DNA of 23,848 nucleotides from Gemmatimonadota bacterium (GTDB lineage: Bacteria; Gemmatimonadota; Gemmatimonadetes; Gemmatimonadales; GWC2-71-9): the NCBI GenBank assembly GCA_003221075.1, contig QHUF01000298.1, forward strand, positions 1 through 23,848. Direction: 5' to 3'. The notes beneath the pieces were generated by a model. It did not search any database and was not told the DNA's origin. It saw only the letters and a program-made list of their open reading frames with translations. The position numbers and the translations under genes were made by a program. Of this stretch, positions 13,696 to 20,606 are shown one piece after another; positions within the stretch are counted from its first letter, which is position 1; every line of letters begins with the position of its first letter.

Positions 13696-14363
13696 GACCG
13701 CCCGGCTGCTTGCTCGAGCGAGCCGCGGTCCTTGATCACAATATCCTTGCGACTCACGTCAATCATGCCCTTGTCAACGAGTTCGCGCATCGTCCGCGAC
13801 ACCGTTTCACGGGACGATCCGATCATCTGGGCGATGGTGTGGTGGGTGAGACGGCGCGTGATGCGCTGGCCGTCCGTTTCATCGGCGAGGTCGAGCAACA
13901 GCTGGGCGACGCGCCCGTGCACGTCGAGCAGCACGAGGCTGCCGACTTTTTCATCGACGCGGCGCAGCCGCCGCGACAGCTCGCGCAGCAGCGCGAGCCC
14001 GATGCCGGGTGAGTGTTCGAGAATGCCCTGGAAATCTTCGCGGCGCAGGACGTACAGCGTCGAGTCTTCCATGGCGATGACGTGCGCCGAGCGCGGCTCG
14101 TCGTCGATCAACGCCATCTCGCCGAAGAACTCGCCCTCGCCGAGGACCGAGAGAATGACTTCGCGTCCGTCCTCGCCGATGAGGACGACTTTCACCTGAC
14201 CCTTGGCGACGACGTAGAGCGCGTCGCCGGGATCGTCCTCGAACAGGATGACGGAGTTTTTGGGGTAGGCGCGGTCGCGCGCCACTTCCACCACCCGCTG
14301 CAGGTCGGCGGCGGAGAGCTGGCTAAAAAGCGGGACTTTTTGCAGCACGTCAGCGGCAGACAC
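13692..14363 (-). CDS. CRP/FNR-family transcriptional regulator
   Basis: A 223-residue DNA-binding regulator. Residues ~10-120 form a cyclic-nucleotide domain; the phosphate-binding cassette reads FFGEMALIDDEPRSAHV with Glu82, Arg91 and Ser92 placed as in cAMP-binding CRPs. There is no cysteine cluster, so it is not an FNR-type Fe-S sensor. A dimerisation helix (LLRELSRRLRRVDEKV) leads to a C-terminal winged helix-turn-helix (HHTIAQMIGSSRETVSRTMRELVDKGMIDVSRKDIVI). The recognition helix RETVSR parallels E. coli RETVGR. The GTG start at 14363 lacks a Shine-Dalgarno sequence but coincides with the transcription start predicted from the promoter. A matching operator overlaps its 3' end and precedes the neighbouring MBL gene. 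Confidence 0.92.
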   Translation of the reverse strand: MSAADVLQKVPLFSQLSAADLQRVVEVARDRAYPKNSVILFEDDPGDALYVVAKGQVKVVLIGEDGREVILSVLGEGEFFGEMALIDDEPRSAHVIAMEDSTLYVLRREDFQGILEHSPGIGLALLRELSRRLRRVDEKVGSLVLLDVHGRVAQLLLDLADETDGQRITRRLTHHTIAQMIGSSRETVSRTMRELVDKGMIDVSRKDIVIKDRGSLEQAAGRS

Positions 14364-14369
14364 GCGAAC

Positions 14370-14398
14370 AGCTTACGCCGTGGGTGTGCGGGTGTCAA
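14370..14398 (-). promoter_or_regulatory. Promoter of the crp-family gene (TTGACA, 17 nt, TAAGCT)
   Basis: Consensus -35 TTGACA (14398-14393, minus strand), a 17-nt spacer and a -10-like TAAGCT (14375-14370). A start seven nt downstream falls on the GTG codon at 14363, predicting a leaderless mRNA. Confidence 0.5.
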
Positions 14399-14418
14399 AT
14401 CGAAGCAAAGCCCAAGCC

Positions 14419-14448
14419 TTGCAGCCAAGTTGCTGTCCCGATTATATT
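14419..14448 (+). promoter_or_regulatory. Putative promoter of the rpmE operon
   Basis: TATATT (14443-14448) is a good -10 element; TTGCAG (14419-14424), 18 nt upstream, is a weak -35. The expected leader to rpmE is ~37 nt. It lies in the 128-nt gap between the divergent crp and rpmE genes. Confidence 0.42.
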
Positions 14449-14478
14449 TCCCCACTTCGTTCGGTCCGACATTTAGGC

Positions 14479-14483
14479 AAGGA
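14479..14483 (+). promoter_or_regulatory. Ribosome binding site AAGGA of rpmE
   Basis: AAGGA with an 8-nt spacer to GTG 14492. An ATG at 14483 overlaps this site and would add three residues that L31 proteins do not normally have, so GTG is preferred. Confidence 0.65.
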
Positions 14484-14491
14484 TGTGTGCA

Positions 14492-14698
14492 GTGAAACCC
14501 GGGATTCACCCCAAATACCAGCGGGCGACCGTCCAATGCGCGTGCGGCAATACGTTTGTCACGCGTTCGACCACGCCTGTGATTCACGTCGAAGTCTGCG
14601 CCAGCTGCCACCCGTTCTTTACGGGCAAGCAGAAGTTGCTTGACACGGCCGGCCGCGTGGAGCGGTTCCGCCAGAAGTACGCTACCAAAGCGAGCTGA
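14492..14698 (+). CDS. rpmE: 50S ribosomal protein L31
   Basis: A 68-residue L31 of the zinc-containing type. The N-terminus (first codon GTG, then KPGIHPKYQ) matches the family. The zinc ligands are C16 and C18 (CAC) and C36 and C39 (CASC), followed by the signature HPFFTGKQKLLDTAGRVERFRQKY. It leads the housekeeping operon, four nt before prfA; rpmE-prfA-prmC is a common bacterial order. The zinc-free alternative form is not seen here. Confidence 0.95.
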   Translation: MKPGIHPKYQRATVQCACGNTFVTRSTTPVIHVEVCASCHPFFTGKQKLLDTAGRVERFRQKYATKAS

Positions 14699-14702
14699 CC
14701 CC

Positions 14703-15674
14703 GTGGAGACCCGACTCCGCCAAGCGCTCGCGCGGGCGGAGGAGGTCGCCCGGCAGTTGGCCGACCCCGCCACCGCGCGGAATCCGGCGAAACTCAAACA
14801 GCTCGGTCGCGAAAACGCCCAGCTCGACGCCATCCAGCGGACGCACCAGCGCGTGGAGCGCCTGGAGGGCGAGCTGGCGCAAGCGCGCGAAGTGCTCGCC
14901 GACAAAGACCCCGAGCTCTCCCAGTTGGCGCGCGCCGATCTGGAGCGCCTGCAGCCCGAGCTCGAGCGGCTCCAGGCGGCGCTTGCCGAGCTGCTCACTC
15001 CCGCCGATCCGTTCGATGACCGCGATGCGATCGTGGAGATTCGTGCCGGCACCGGCGGCGACGAGGCCGCCCTGTTTGCCGCCGATCTGTTTCGCATGTA
15101 CACGCGTTTTTGCGAACGTCGCGGGTGGAAGGTGGACATCCTCTCCCTCTCAGAAGGAACGCTCGGCGGGCTCAAGGAGGCGGTGTTCGCGGCGCGCGGT
15201 CCCAAAGCATACGGGACGCTGCGCTACGAGTCGGGTGTGCACCGTGTGCAGCGCGTCCCCGTCACCGAGCAGCAGGGCCGCATCCACACCTCCGCGGCGA
15301 CCGTCGCGGTCTTACCCGAGGCCGAAGAGGTCGACGTCAAGATCGAAGACAAGGATCTGCGCATCGACGTCTTTCGCTCGGGTGGCCCCGGCGGCCAGAG
15401 CGTCAACACGACGGACAGCGCCGTGCGCATCACGCACCTGCCGACCGGTCTCGAAGTGAAGTGTCAGGATCAAAAGTCGCAGCTCCAAAACAAGATCAAG
15501 GCGATGGAGATCCTGCGCTCGCGCCTGCTCGACCGCAGGGTGTCGGAGCAGGAGGCAGAGCGCTCGCGCGAGCGTCGCGCCCACACGACGCACAGCGTGG
15601 ATCAGGTGCTGGATGGGAAGCTCGATGACCTGATCGCTGCCGTGAGACAGGCGCAGGAGAAGGAGCTTGTATAA
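14703..15674 (+). CDS. prfA: Peptide chain release factor 1, lacking the block after domain 3
   Basis: A 323-residue class-I release factor that reads UAA/UAG and triggers peptide release. The codon-reading tripeptide is PVT (186-188) in HRVQRVPVTEQQGRIHTS, which identifies RF1, not RF2. The catalytic GGQ is residues 230-232 in SGGPGGQSVNTTDSAVRITHLPTG. Up to there the spacing matches E. coli RF1 within three residues. RF1 is normally ~355-360 residues. The shortfall lies after RSRLLDRRVSEQEAERSRERRA: the usual GxGDRSxxIRTYNFPQxRVTDHR block is absent and the sequence jumps to HTTHSVDQVLDGKLDDL, the normal end. The frame is intact. It starts at a GTG four nt after rpmE and overlaps prmC by 8 nt. 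Confidence 0.94.
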   Translation: METRLRQALARAEEVARQLADPATARNPAKLKQLGRENAQLDAIQRTHQRVERLEGELAQAREVLADKDPELSQLARADLERLQPELERLQAALAELLTPADPFDDRDAIVEIRAGTGGDEAALFAADLFRMYTRFCERRGWKVDILSLSEGTLGGLKEAVFAARGPKAYGTLRYESGVHRVQRVPVTEQQGRIHTSAATVAVLPEAEEVDVKIEDKDLRIDVFRSGGPGGQSVNTTDSAVRITHLPTGLEVKCQDQKSQLQNKIKAMEILRSRLLDRRVSEQEAERSRERRAHTTHSVDQVLDGKLDDLIAAVRQAQEKELV

Positions 15675-16446
15675 GGCGGCGCACGAGGTCTGGGCTGCCG
15701 TATCCGGCACGACGCCGGGCGAAGCCTGGCTGCGGCGGGAAGAACCGAAGTCGCCCGAGCTCGTGGTGAAGTATCGGGACGCGGTTGCACAGTTGGAACG
15801 CGGTGTGCCGCTCCCCTATGCGGTCGGTCGAGTCGGCTTTCGGACGATCGATTTAGCAATCGACCGGCGCGCGTTGATTCCGCGTCCCGAGACGGAAGGA
15901 CTCGTCGAGTTGGTACTGGCACGTTGTTCGGGCGGTCTGGTCGCGGACATTGGGACGGGCTCCGGGTGTATCGCGCTCGCGCTCGCGGTCGAAGGACAAT
16001 TCGACAAGATCGTGGCGGTCGAACACTCGCCAGCGGCAGCCGCGCTCGCGCGTGAGAATGTGCAACGCATTGGCCCGAAGACCCCGGTCGAGATCCGTGA
16101 GGGAAACCTGCTCGCACCGCTCGGGGCCAACGGGGAACGCTTCCGCGCGATTGTGGCGAATCCGCCCTATCTCACCACATCCGAGTATGAAGCGCTGGAT
16201 CCCTCAGTCCGCGCGTTCGAGCCGAGCGAGGCGCTGGTCAGCGGCATCGATGGTCTCGCTGCGACCCGCGCGCTGTTTGCGGGGGCCGCGGCGCTCCTCG
16301 AGCCCGGTGGCCTGCTGGCGCTGGAAATCGACGAGCAGCGAGATGGTGCAGTGCGCCAGTTGGGTCGCGACTATGGCTGGAGCGTGGACATCTCCCATGA
16401 TCTGTTCAACTGTCCGCGGTACGCGCTCTCTATCAAGGAGGATTAG
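15667..16446 (+). CDS. prmC: Release factor glutamine methyltransferase
   Basis: A 259-residue SAM-dependent methyltransferase that N5-methylates the Gln of the GGQ motif in RF1 and RF2. Motifs: GRVGFRTIDLAIDRRALIPRPETEGLVE, the SAM-binding VADIGTGSGCIALALA, and the catalytic NPPY at 165-168. The N-terminal RF-binding helical part is somewhat short. The TTG start at 15667 overlaps the prfA stop, with GGAG about eight nt before it, consistent with coupling to its substrate gene. It overlaps the next gene by 1 nt. Confidence 0.93.
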   Translation: MYKAAHEVWAAVSGTTPGEAWLRREEPKSPELVVKYRDAVAQLERGVPLPYAVGRVGFRTIDLAIDRRALIPRPETEGLVELVLARCSGGLVADIGTGSGCIALALAVEGQFDKIVAVEHSPAAAALARENVQRIGPKTPVEIREGNLLAPLGANGERFRAIVANPPYLTTSEYEALDPSVRAFEPSEALVSGIDGLAATRALFAGAAALLEPGGLLALEIDEQRDGAVRQLGRDYGWSVDISHDLFNCPRYALSIKED

Positions 16447-16799
16447 TGCTCGAAGAGAAGGCTGAAGACCTGGGGCGCGTACTCGGTCAGACCGACGAAT
16501 ACAAGGCGTTGCGTCGCGCGACGGAAGGGCTGCGCGAGGACCAGGCCGTGCAAAAAGTGCTCGCCGAAGCGGAGCGGCTGGCGCAGGAGATCGAGCGCGT
16601 CGCGCAAGAGGGGAAAGAACCGACCAAGGAGCAGGTCGAGCAATACGACCGCGCGCTCCAAAGCGTGCAATCCAATCCGGTGTATCAGCAAATGGTGGTG
16701 GCGCAATCCAATTTCGAGAAGCTGATGGCCCGGATTAATGCCCGGATTTACGAGGGCATCAAGAAGGGCGCCGCGAGTCCCATCATAACTCTCGGATGA
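16446..16799 (+). CDS. YlbF/YmcA-family small helical protein
   Basis: A 117-residue, nearly all-helical protein. Its pattern (AEDLGRVLGQTDEYKALRRATEGLREDQAVQKVLAEAERLAQEIE... VQSNPVYQQMVVAQSNFEKLMARINARIYEGI) matches the YlbF/YmcA (Com_YlbF) family. In Bacillus, members form the Y-complex that influences RNase Y and development; in other phyla the role is unclear. The GTG start shares one base with the prmC stop, and the end has an ATGA overlap with tmk. It has no signal peptide or cysteines, so it probably lacks the Fe-S cluster reported for the Bacillus complex. Confidence 0.8.
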   Translation: MLEEKAEDLGRVLGQTDEYKALRRATEGLREDQAVQKVLAEAERLAQEIERVAQEGKEPTKEQVEQYDRALQSVQSNPVYQQMVVAQSNFEKLMARINARIYEGIKKGAASPIITLG

Positions 16800-17422
16800 C
16801 GTTCGTCGTCGTGGAGGGCCCCGAGGGCGCGGGCAAATCGACGCTGGTGCGGTGGCTCGGCACCACGTTGCGCGCCGAAGGGCGGGCCGTGCTGACGGTC
16901 CGGGAGCCGGGCGGCACACCCATCGCAGAGGCTGCGCGGAAACTGGCGCTGAAATCGCGCCACGACCGGGCGTTTGGCGCCGAGCTGTTCCTGTTTCTCG
17001 CGGCCCGCGCGGATCTCGTGGAGCGGGTGATCCGGCCGGCCCTCGACAACGGCCAGGTCGTCATCGCCGACCGTTTCGGGTTGTCGACGATCGCATATCA
17101 GGTCGCCGGCCGCGGGCTCCCGCGCGCCGACGTGGAGGCGGCCCTCCGGGTGGCCACAGGGGGCCTGACGCCTGACCTGACACTGATCCTGGACATCCCG
17201 GTGACCGTCGGACGGGAGCGCCAGCGGTCGGCCGGGAAGGCGCAAGACCGTATCGAGCGCGAGGATGACACGTTCCATACACGGGTGCGTGAGGCATACC
17301 GCAGCGCATCTGGGCCCGGGATTGTTCATATTGATGCCAGTCAGTCGAAGAAGGCCGTCCAGGAGGCCGCCTGGCGGGAAGTCGCCGCGGCAACGGGAGC
17401 GCTTTCACTGAGGAGTACATGA
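16796..17422 (+). CDS. tmk: Thymidylate kinase
   Basis: A 208-residue P-loop kinase that phosphorylates dTMP to dTDP. The Walker A loop is GPEGAGKST (8-16), followed by REPGGTPIAE, the DRF variant of the DRY/DRF motif with STIAYQVAGRG, and a LID region carrying the basic AGKAQDRIERED. The layout and length fit TMPKs. The ATGA overlaps on both sides place it inside the operon. Confidence 0.95.
   Translation: MTFVVVEGPEGAGKSTLVRWLGTTLRAEGRAVLTVREPGGTPIAEAARKLALKSRHDRAFGAELFLFLAARADLVERVIRPALDNGQVVIADRFGLSTIAYQVAGRGLPRADVEAALRVATGGLTPDLTLILDIPVTVGRERQRSAGKAQDRIEREDDTFHTRVREAYRSASGPGIVHIDASQSKKAVQEAAWREVAAATGALSLRST
17410..17415 (+). promoter_or_regulatory. Ribosome binding site GAGGAG of the S41 protease
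   Basis: A strong GAGGAG inside the tmk 3' end. It is 3 nt from ATG 17419 and 6 nt from ATG 17422, favouring the second start on spacing. Confidence 0.6.
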
Positions 17423-19050
17423 TGATTCGCCATAAAGGGTTTGTCGTTGCCGCCGTCGTCTCGGCCGCGCTGATGTCGGGCGCCTGGTTCCTGCAGCGCG
17501 AAACGGAGCCGGCCGGATCGGTCTACCAGCAGGCGCGGCTGTTCGACGACGTGCTGGCGCACGTAGCCGACTACTACGTCGATTCGCTCGACGAGCGCCA
17601 GCTCTACCAGATGGCGATCGACGGCATGCTCGACCAGCTGCATGATCCCTACTCGGTCTTCCTGAAGCCTGAGGACTTCCGGCAGCTTTCCGAAGCGACG
17701 ACCGGGAATTACTCGGGGCTAGGTATTCAGATCGACGTGCGCGACGGCTGGATCACCGTCGTGGCGCCGTTGCCCGATACACCGGCCGAGCGCGCCGGCG
17801 TGCAGACCGGCGACCGCATCGTCCAGCTCGATGGCCGGTCGACGGAAGGGTGGAAGCAGGATCAGGCGGTGAAGGAGCTGCGTGGCCCGGCCGGCACGGC
17901 GGCGGAGCTGTTGATCCGGCGCACCGGTGTCGACAAGCCGATCACCTACAAGCTCACGCGCGCGACGATTCATATCCGCTCGGTCGACCCGCGCATCACG
18001 ATGATGCTCGACGACCGCGTCGGCTACATCGCGCTTTCGCCGGTGAGCGAAAGCTCGACCCGGGACGTCAGCCAGGCGATCGACACCCTGCTGAAGCAGG
18101 GGATGAAATCGCTCATCTTCGATCTCCGCGGCAACCCCGGTGGCCTGCTGGATCAGGGCGTCGCGGTGTCGGATCTCTTCCTCGATCCGGGCAAGGCGAT
18201 CGTGGAGACGCGCGGCCGCGCCCCCGGTTCATCGCACGAGTTCAGCGACGCCAAGCCGCAGCTGTGGCCGCGGCTCCCCATCGTCGTCATCGTGAACGGC
18301 GGGTCGGCGAGCGCGGCGGAGATCATCGCCGGCGCGCTCCAGGATCACGACCGCGCTGTGCTGATCGGCACGCCGACGTTCGGCAAGGGGCTGGTGCAGT
18401 CCTTCTGGCGGCTCACTCCCGAAACAGGTCTCAAGCTGACGACGGCGCGGTGGTTTACGCCCAGCGGCCGCACGATTCAACGCGTCACGCGTAACGAAGC
18501 CGAGCAGGAGGCGCAAGTGATCGCGGCGCAGCGCGGGCAGGACACGAAGATCGATTCGACGGCGGTGTTCCACACCGACGCCGGCCGGACGATCTACGGC
18601 GGTGGTGGGATTCGGCCCGACATCTACGTCGTCGCCGACACCTTCACGACTGGCGAACGGGCGTTCATCAAGGCGCTCGGCGATAAGGCTCCGGCCTTCC
18701 GCGACGCCCTGACGGCGTACGCGATCGAGCTGAAGGAAGGCAACCGGCTGCTGTCGCCGAACTTCAGCGTCACGCAAGCCATGGTGGACGACATCCTGCG
18801 CCGTATGCGTGCCAAGGGTGCCGACCTGCCGGATTCGGTGATCGTGGGTGCGCGGACGTTGATCACGCAGGAGCTGGGATACGAGGCGGCGCGCTACGTC
18901 TTCGGGCGTTCCGTAGAGTTCCGCCGCCGGATGGCGGACGACGAACAGATCAAGCGGGCCCTCGCGTTGGCCGATCGCGCCAAGTCGCCGCAGGATCTGC
19001 TGACCCTCGCCACCACGCAGCCCGCGCCGTCGACGGTCCGCAATAGGTGA
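17419..19050 (+). CDS. S41-family C-terminal processing protease (CtpA-type)
   Basis: A 543-residue exported serine protease. A single N-terminal hydrophobic segment (FVVAAVVSAALMSGAWFL) anchors or exports it. A PDZ domain (residues ~95-185: YSGLGIQIDV, PAERAGVQTGDRIVQLDG) precedes the peptidase domain. Catalytic residues are S298 in NGGSASAAE, K323 in TPTFGKGLVQ (the usual 25-residue spacing) and Q327. A C-terminal region of ~180 residues extends beyond the core. Such proteases trim periplasmic proteins or control cell-wall hydrolases. ATG 17419 overlaps the tmk stop; the adjacent ATG 17422 has better spacing (6 nt) from GAGGAG at 17410-17415. The stop overlaps the next start by 4 nt. Confidence 0.93.
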   Translation: MMIRHKGFVVAAVVSAALMSGAWFLQRETEPAGSVYQQARLFDDVLAHVADYYVDSLDERQLYQMAIDGMLDQLHDPYSVFLKPEDFRQLSEATTGNYSGLGIQIDVRDGWITVVAPLPDTPAERAGVQTGDRIVQLDGRSTEGWKQDQAVKELRGPAGTAAELLIRRTGVDKPITYKLTRATIHIRSVDPRITMMLDDRVGYIALSPVSESSTRDVSQAIDTLLKQGMKSLIFDLRGNPGGLLDQGVAVSDLFLDPGKAIVETRGRAPGSSHEFSDAKPQLWPRLPIVVIVNGGSASAAEIIAGALQDHDRAVLIGTPTFGKGLVQSFWRLTPETGLKLTTARWFTPSGRTIQRVTRNEAEQEAQVIAAQRGQDTKIDSTAVFHTDAGRTIYGGGGIRPDIYVVADTFTTGERAFIKALGDKAPAFRDALTAYAIELKEGNRLLSPNFSVTQAMVDDILRRMRAKGADLPDSVIVGARTLITQELGYEAARYVFGRSVEFRRRMADDEQIKRALALADRAKSPQDLLTLATTQPAPSTVRNR

Positions 19051-19946
19051 CCCAACAGTCTTCCCGCGCGATCGGGCTCATTGGGCCCGGTCGCGCGGGA
19101 GTCGGACTGGCTCTAGCTCTGGCCCAGGCGGGATACGCCGTCCGCCTCCACGGGCGAAATAAGAAAAGCGTACCAGCACCACTCACCATGACCGTCGGCG
19201 ACGGCGGCAAGCCGCCGCCATGGATCGCCGACGTCGACACCGTGATCCTGACGGTCCGGGACGATGCCATCACGCCTTTGGCGACGGCGCTCGCGACGGC
19301 GCGTGCGATCACCGAGCGCCACGTCGTCCTGCATCTATCCGGGGTTCAGGGACAAGAGGCGCTCGGCCCCCTCGTCACCACCCACGCCGCACTTGGCTCC
19401 TTGCATCCCCTGCAAACGATCGTCGAACCGGAGTTGACGCCGGGGCGTCTCAAAGGAGCCTGGGCGGCTGTCGAAGGCATGCCACGCGCGATCGAAGCGG
19501 GCGAGCGTATCGCCCAGGACTTGGGAATGCGCCCGTTCCGGATCGCGACCAAGTCGAAGGCGATCTACCATGCGGGCGCGGTGTTCGCCTCGAACTATCT
19601 GGTGGTGGTGGAGGCCGTCGCGCAGCGCTTGCTACGCCACGCGGGATTGTCCGATGCCGATGCGTGGGCGGCGCTGCGGCCGCTGGTGGAAGGAACGTTC
19701 GAAAACCTGAGCCGCCACGAGCCGCGCGAGGCGCTCACGGGCCCGCTCGTCCGCGGCGATACCGCGACGATCGTGCGTCATCTCGAATCGCTGGCGGTCG
19801 ACGATGCGAAGTTGTACCGCGCGCTCGGGCGCGCGGCGCTCGAGCTGGCACAAAAGACGGGGATGGACGAACAGACTGCGGAAAAGGTCGCCGAAGCGCT
19901 GGCTACTGATCGACCACCCGTACTCCGGAAGTCGGGGAGAATCTAA
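19047..19946 (+). CDS. Rossmann-fold protein with DUF2520 domain
   Basis: A 299-residue cytosolic protein with an N-terminal NAD(P)-binding fold (IGLIGPGRAGVGLALALAQAGYAVRLHGRN, then VDTVILTVRDDAI, HLSG and LGSLHPLQTI). The C-terminal helical domain (KAIYHAGAVFASNYLVVVEAVAQRLL... ALTGPLVRGDTATIVRHLESL) matches DUF2520, related to 6-phosphogluconate-dehydrogenase-like reductases. The substrate is not known. The GTG start overlaps the protease stop by 4 nt. The last 44 nt overlap the tail of the convergent lolA gene, leaving no room for a terminator. An in-frame hairpin CGGCGGC-AA-GCCGCCG lies at 19202-19217. Confidence 0.85.
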   Translation: MTQQSSRAIGLIGPGRAGVGLALALAQAGYAVRLHGRNKKSVPAPLTMTVGDGGKPPPWIADVDTVILTVRDDAITPLATALATARAITERHVVLHLSGVQGQEALGPLVTTHAALGSLHPLQTIVEPELTPGRLKGAWAAVEGMPRAIEAGERIAQDLGMRPFRIATKSKAIYHAGAVFASNYLVVVEAVAQRLLRHAGLSDADAWAALRPLVEGTFENLSRHEPREALTGPLVRGDTATIVRHLESLAVDDAKLYRALGRAALELAQKTGMDEQTAEKVAEALATDRPPVLRKSGRI

Positions 19947-20604
19947 ACTCGCGAGCGGGGATCGCCCCGTTCACCGTGAGATGCCGCAGCGTGATCGTGC
20001 GGCGCTGGCCCGAATTCTCGACGATGTCGATCCGCCGTATCAATCCATCCTGTTTCGCGATCCAGACCGTCGCGTCGGTGTAGGGGAGATCGGTCGCCCC
20101 CGCCCCCGTCCCCCTCCGTGGCGTCAGGGCGATGACGTCCACCGGGACGCCGTCGACGGAATCGGCCCGCACGTACCGCGCGGTGTAGCGCTCGCGCGGG
20201 TGCTCGACGAATTGCCCGATGAGATTGGGGCCGGTAGTTCCCGTGCCCGGAATCGTCGAGCGAATCACCTGACCGGGCGTGGTGCTCGGCGTATAGAGCC
20301 ACAGGCGGCGACCGTCGGCGACAATGCGGTCGTTCTTCGGCTCGCTGAATCGCATCGCAAAATAGTTCGGCCGCCGCTGGAACAGCCGGCCACGCGTCGT
20401 GTCCGGATCGCCGAGCATCGGGTTGTCGACGATTTGCGTGAAGTCGGCCGAGAGGGTGCGGACCGTGTCGAAGGAGGCGGATGCGTGGTCGAGAATCGGC
20501 GTGGGATCCTGGGCGGATGGGCGGATGGGCGGATGGGCCGTGCAAAGCGCGACGATCACCACGCCAAGCAAACCGCCCATCTGCCCATCCGCCCATCGGC
20601 CCAT
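19903..20604 (-). CDS. lolA: LolA, outer-membrane lipoprotein carrier protein
   Basis: A 233-residue periplasmic carrier that shuttles lipoproteins from the inner to the outer membrane. The domain is seen in LDHASASFDTVRTLSADFTQIV, RGRLFQRRPNYFAMRFSEPKNDRIVADGRRLWLYTP and VWIAKQDGLIRRIDIVENSGQRRTITL. The start is ATG 20604, with GGAG seven nt upstream; TTG 20610 is too close to it. The signal peptide is odd: repeat-coded MGRWADGQMGG, core LLGVVIVALCTA, then repeat-coded HPPIRPSAQ before the mature DPTPILD. A G-rich stretch (20095-20118) also codes RRGTGAGATD near residue 164-173. It is 2 nt downstream of DAHP synthase. Confidence 0.9.
   Translation of the reverse strand: MGRWADGQMGGLLGVVIVALCTAHPPIRPSAQDPTPILDHASASFDTVRTLSADFTQIVDNPMLGDPDTTRGRLFQRRPNYFAMRFSEPKNDRIVADGRRLWLYTPSTTPGQVIRSTIPGTGTTGPNLIGQFVEHPRERYTARYVRADSVDGVPVDVIALTPRRGTGAGATDLPYTDATVWIAKQDGLIRRIDIVENSGQRRTITLRHLTVNGAIPAREFRFSPTSGVRVVDQ
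20095..20118. repeat. Short G/C-rich low-complexity tract in lolA
   Basis: Plus-strand C-rich (CGCCCCCGCCCCCGTCCCCC), so G-rich in the lolA sense strand. It encodes the RRGTGAGA loop before TDLPYTDATVWIA. It is similar in style to the other G-rich inserts. Confidence 0.6.
20511..20604. repeat. Inverted arrays of 8-nt units bracketing the lolA signal peptide
   Basis: The left array is three exact GGGCGGAT copies (20511-20534) plus GGGCCG. The right array is CCGCCCAT, CTGCCCAT, CCGCCCAT and CGGCCCAT (20573-20604). The arrays are in opposite orientation around a 32-nt loop. In the lolA sense, the first array codes MGRWADGQMGG including the start codon, the loop codes the hydrophobic core, and the second array codes HPPIRPSA before the cleavage site. 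Confidence 0.92.
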
Positions 20605-20606
20605 CT

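Noticed and set aside
20511..20604. A CRISPR-like array
   Set aside because: Units are 8 nt, contiguous without spacers and in opposite orientations; no cas genes nearby.
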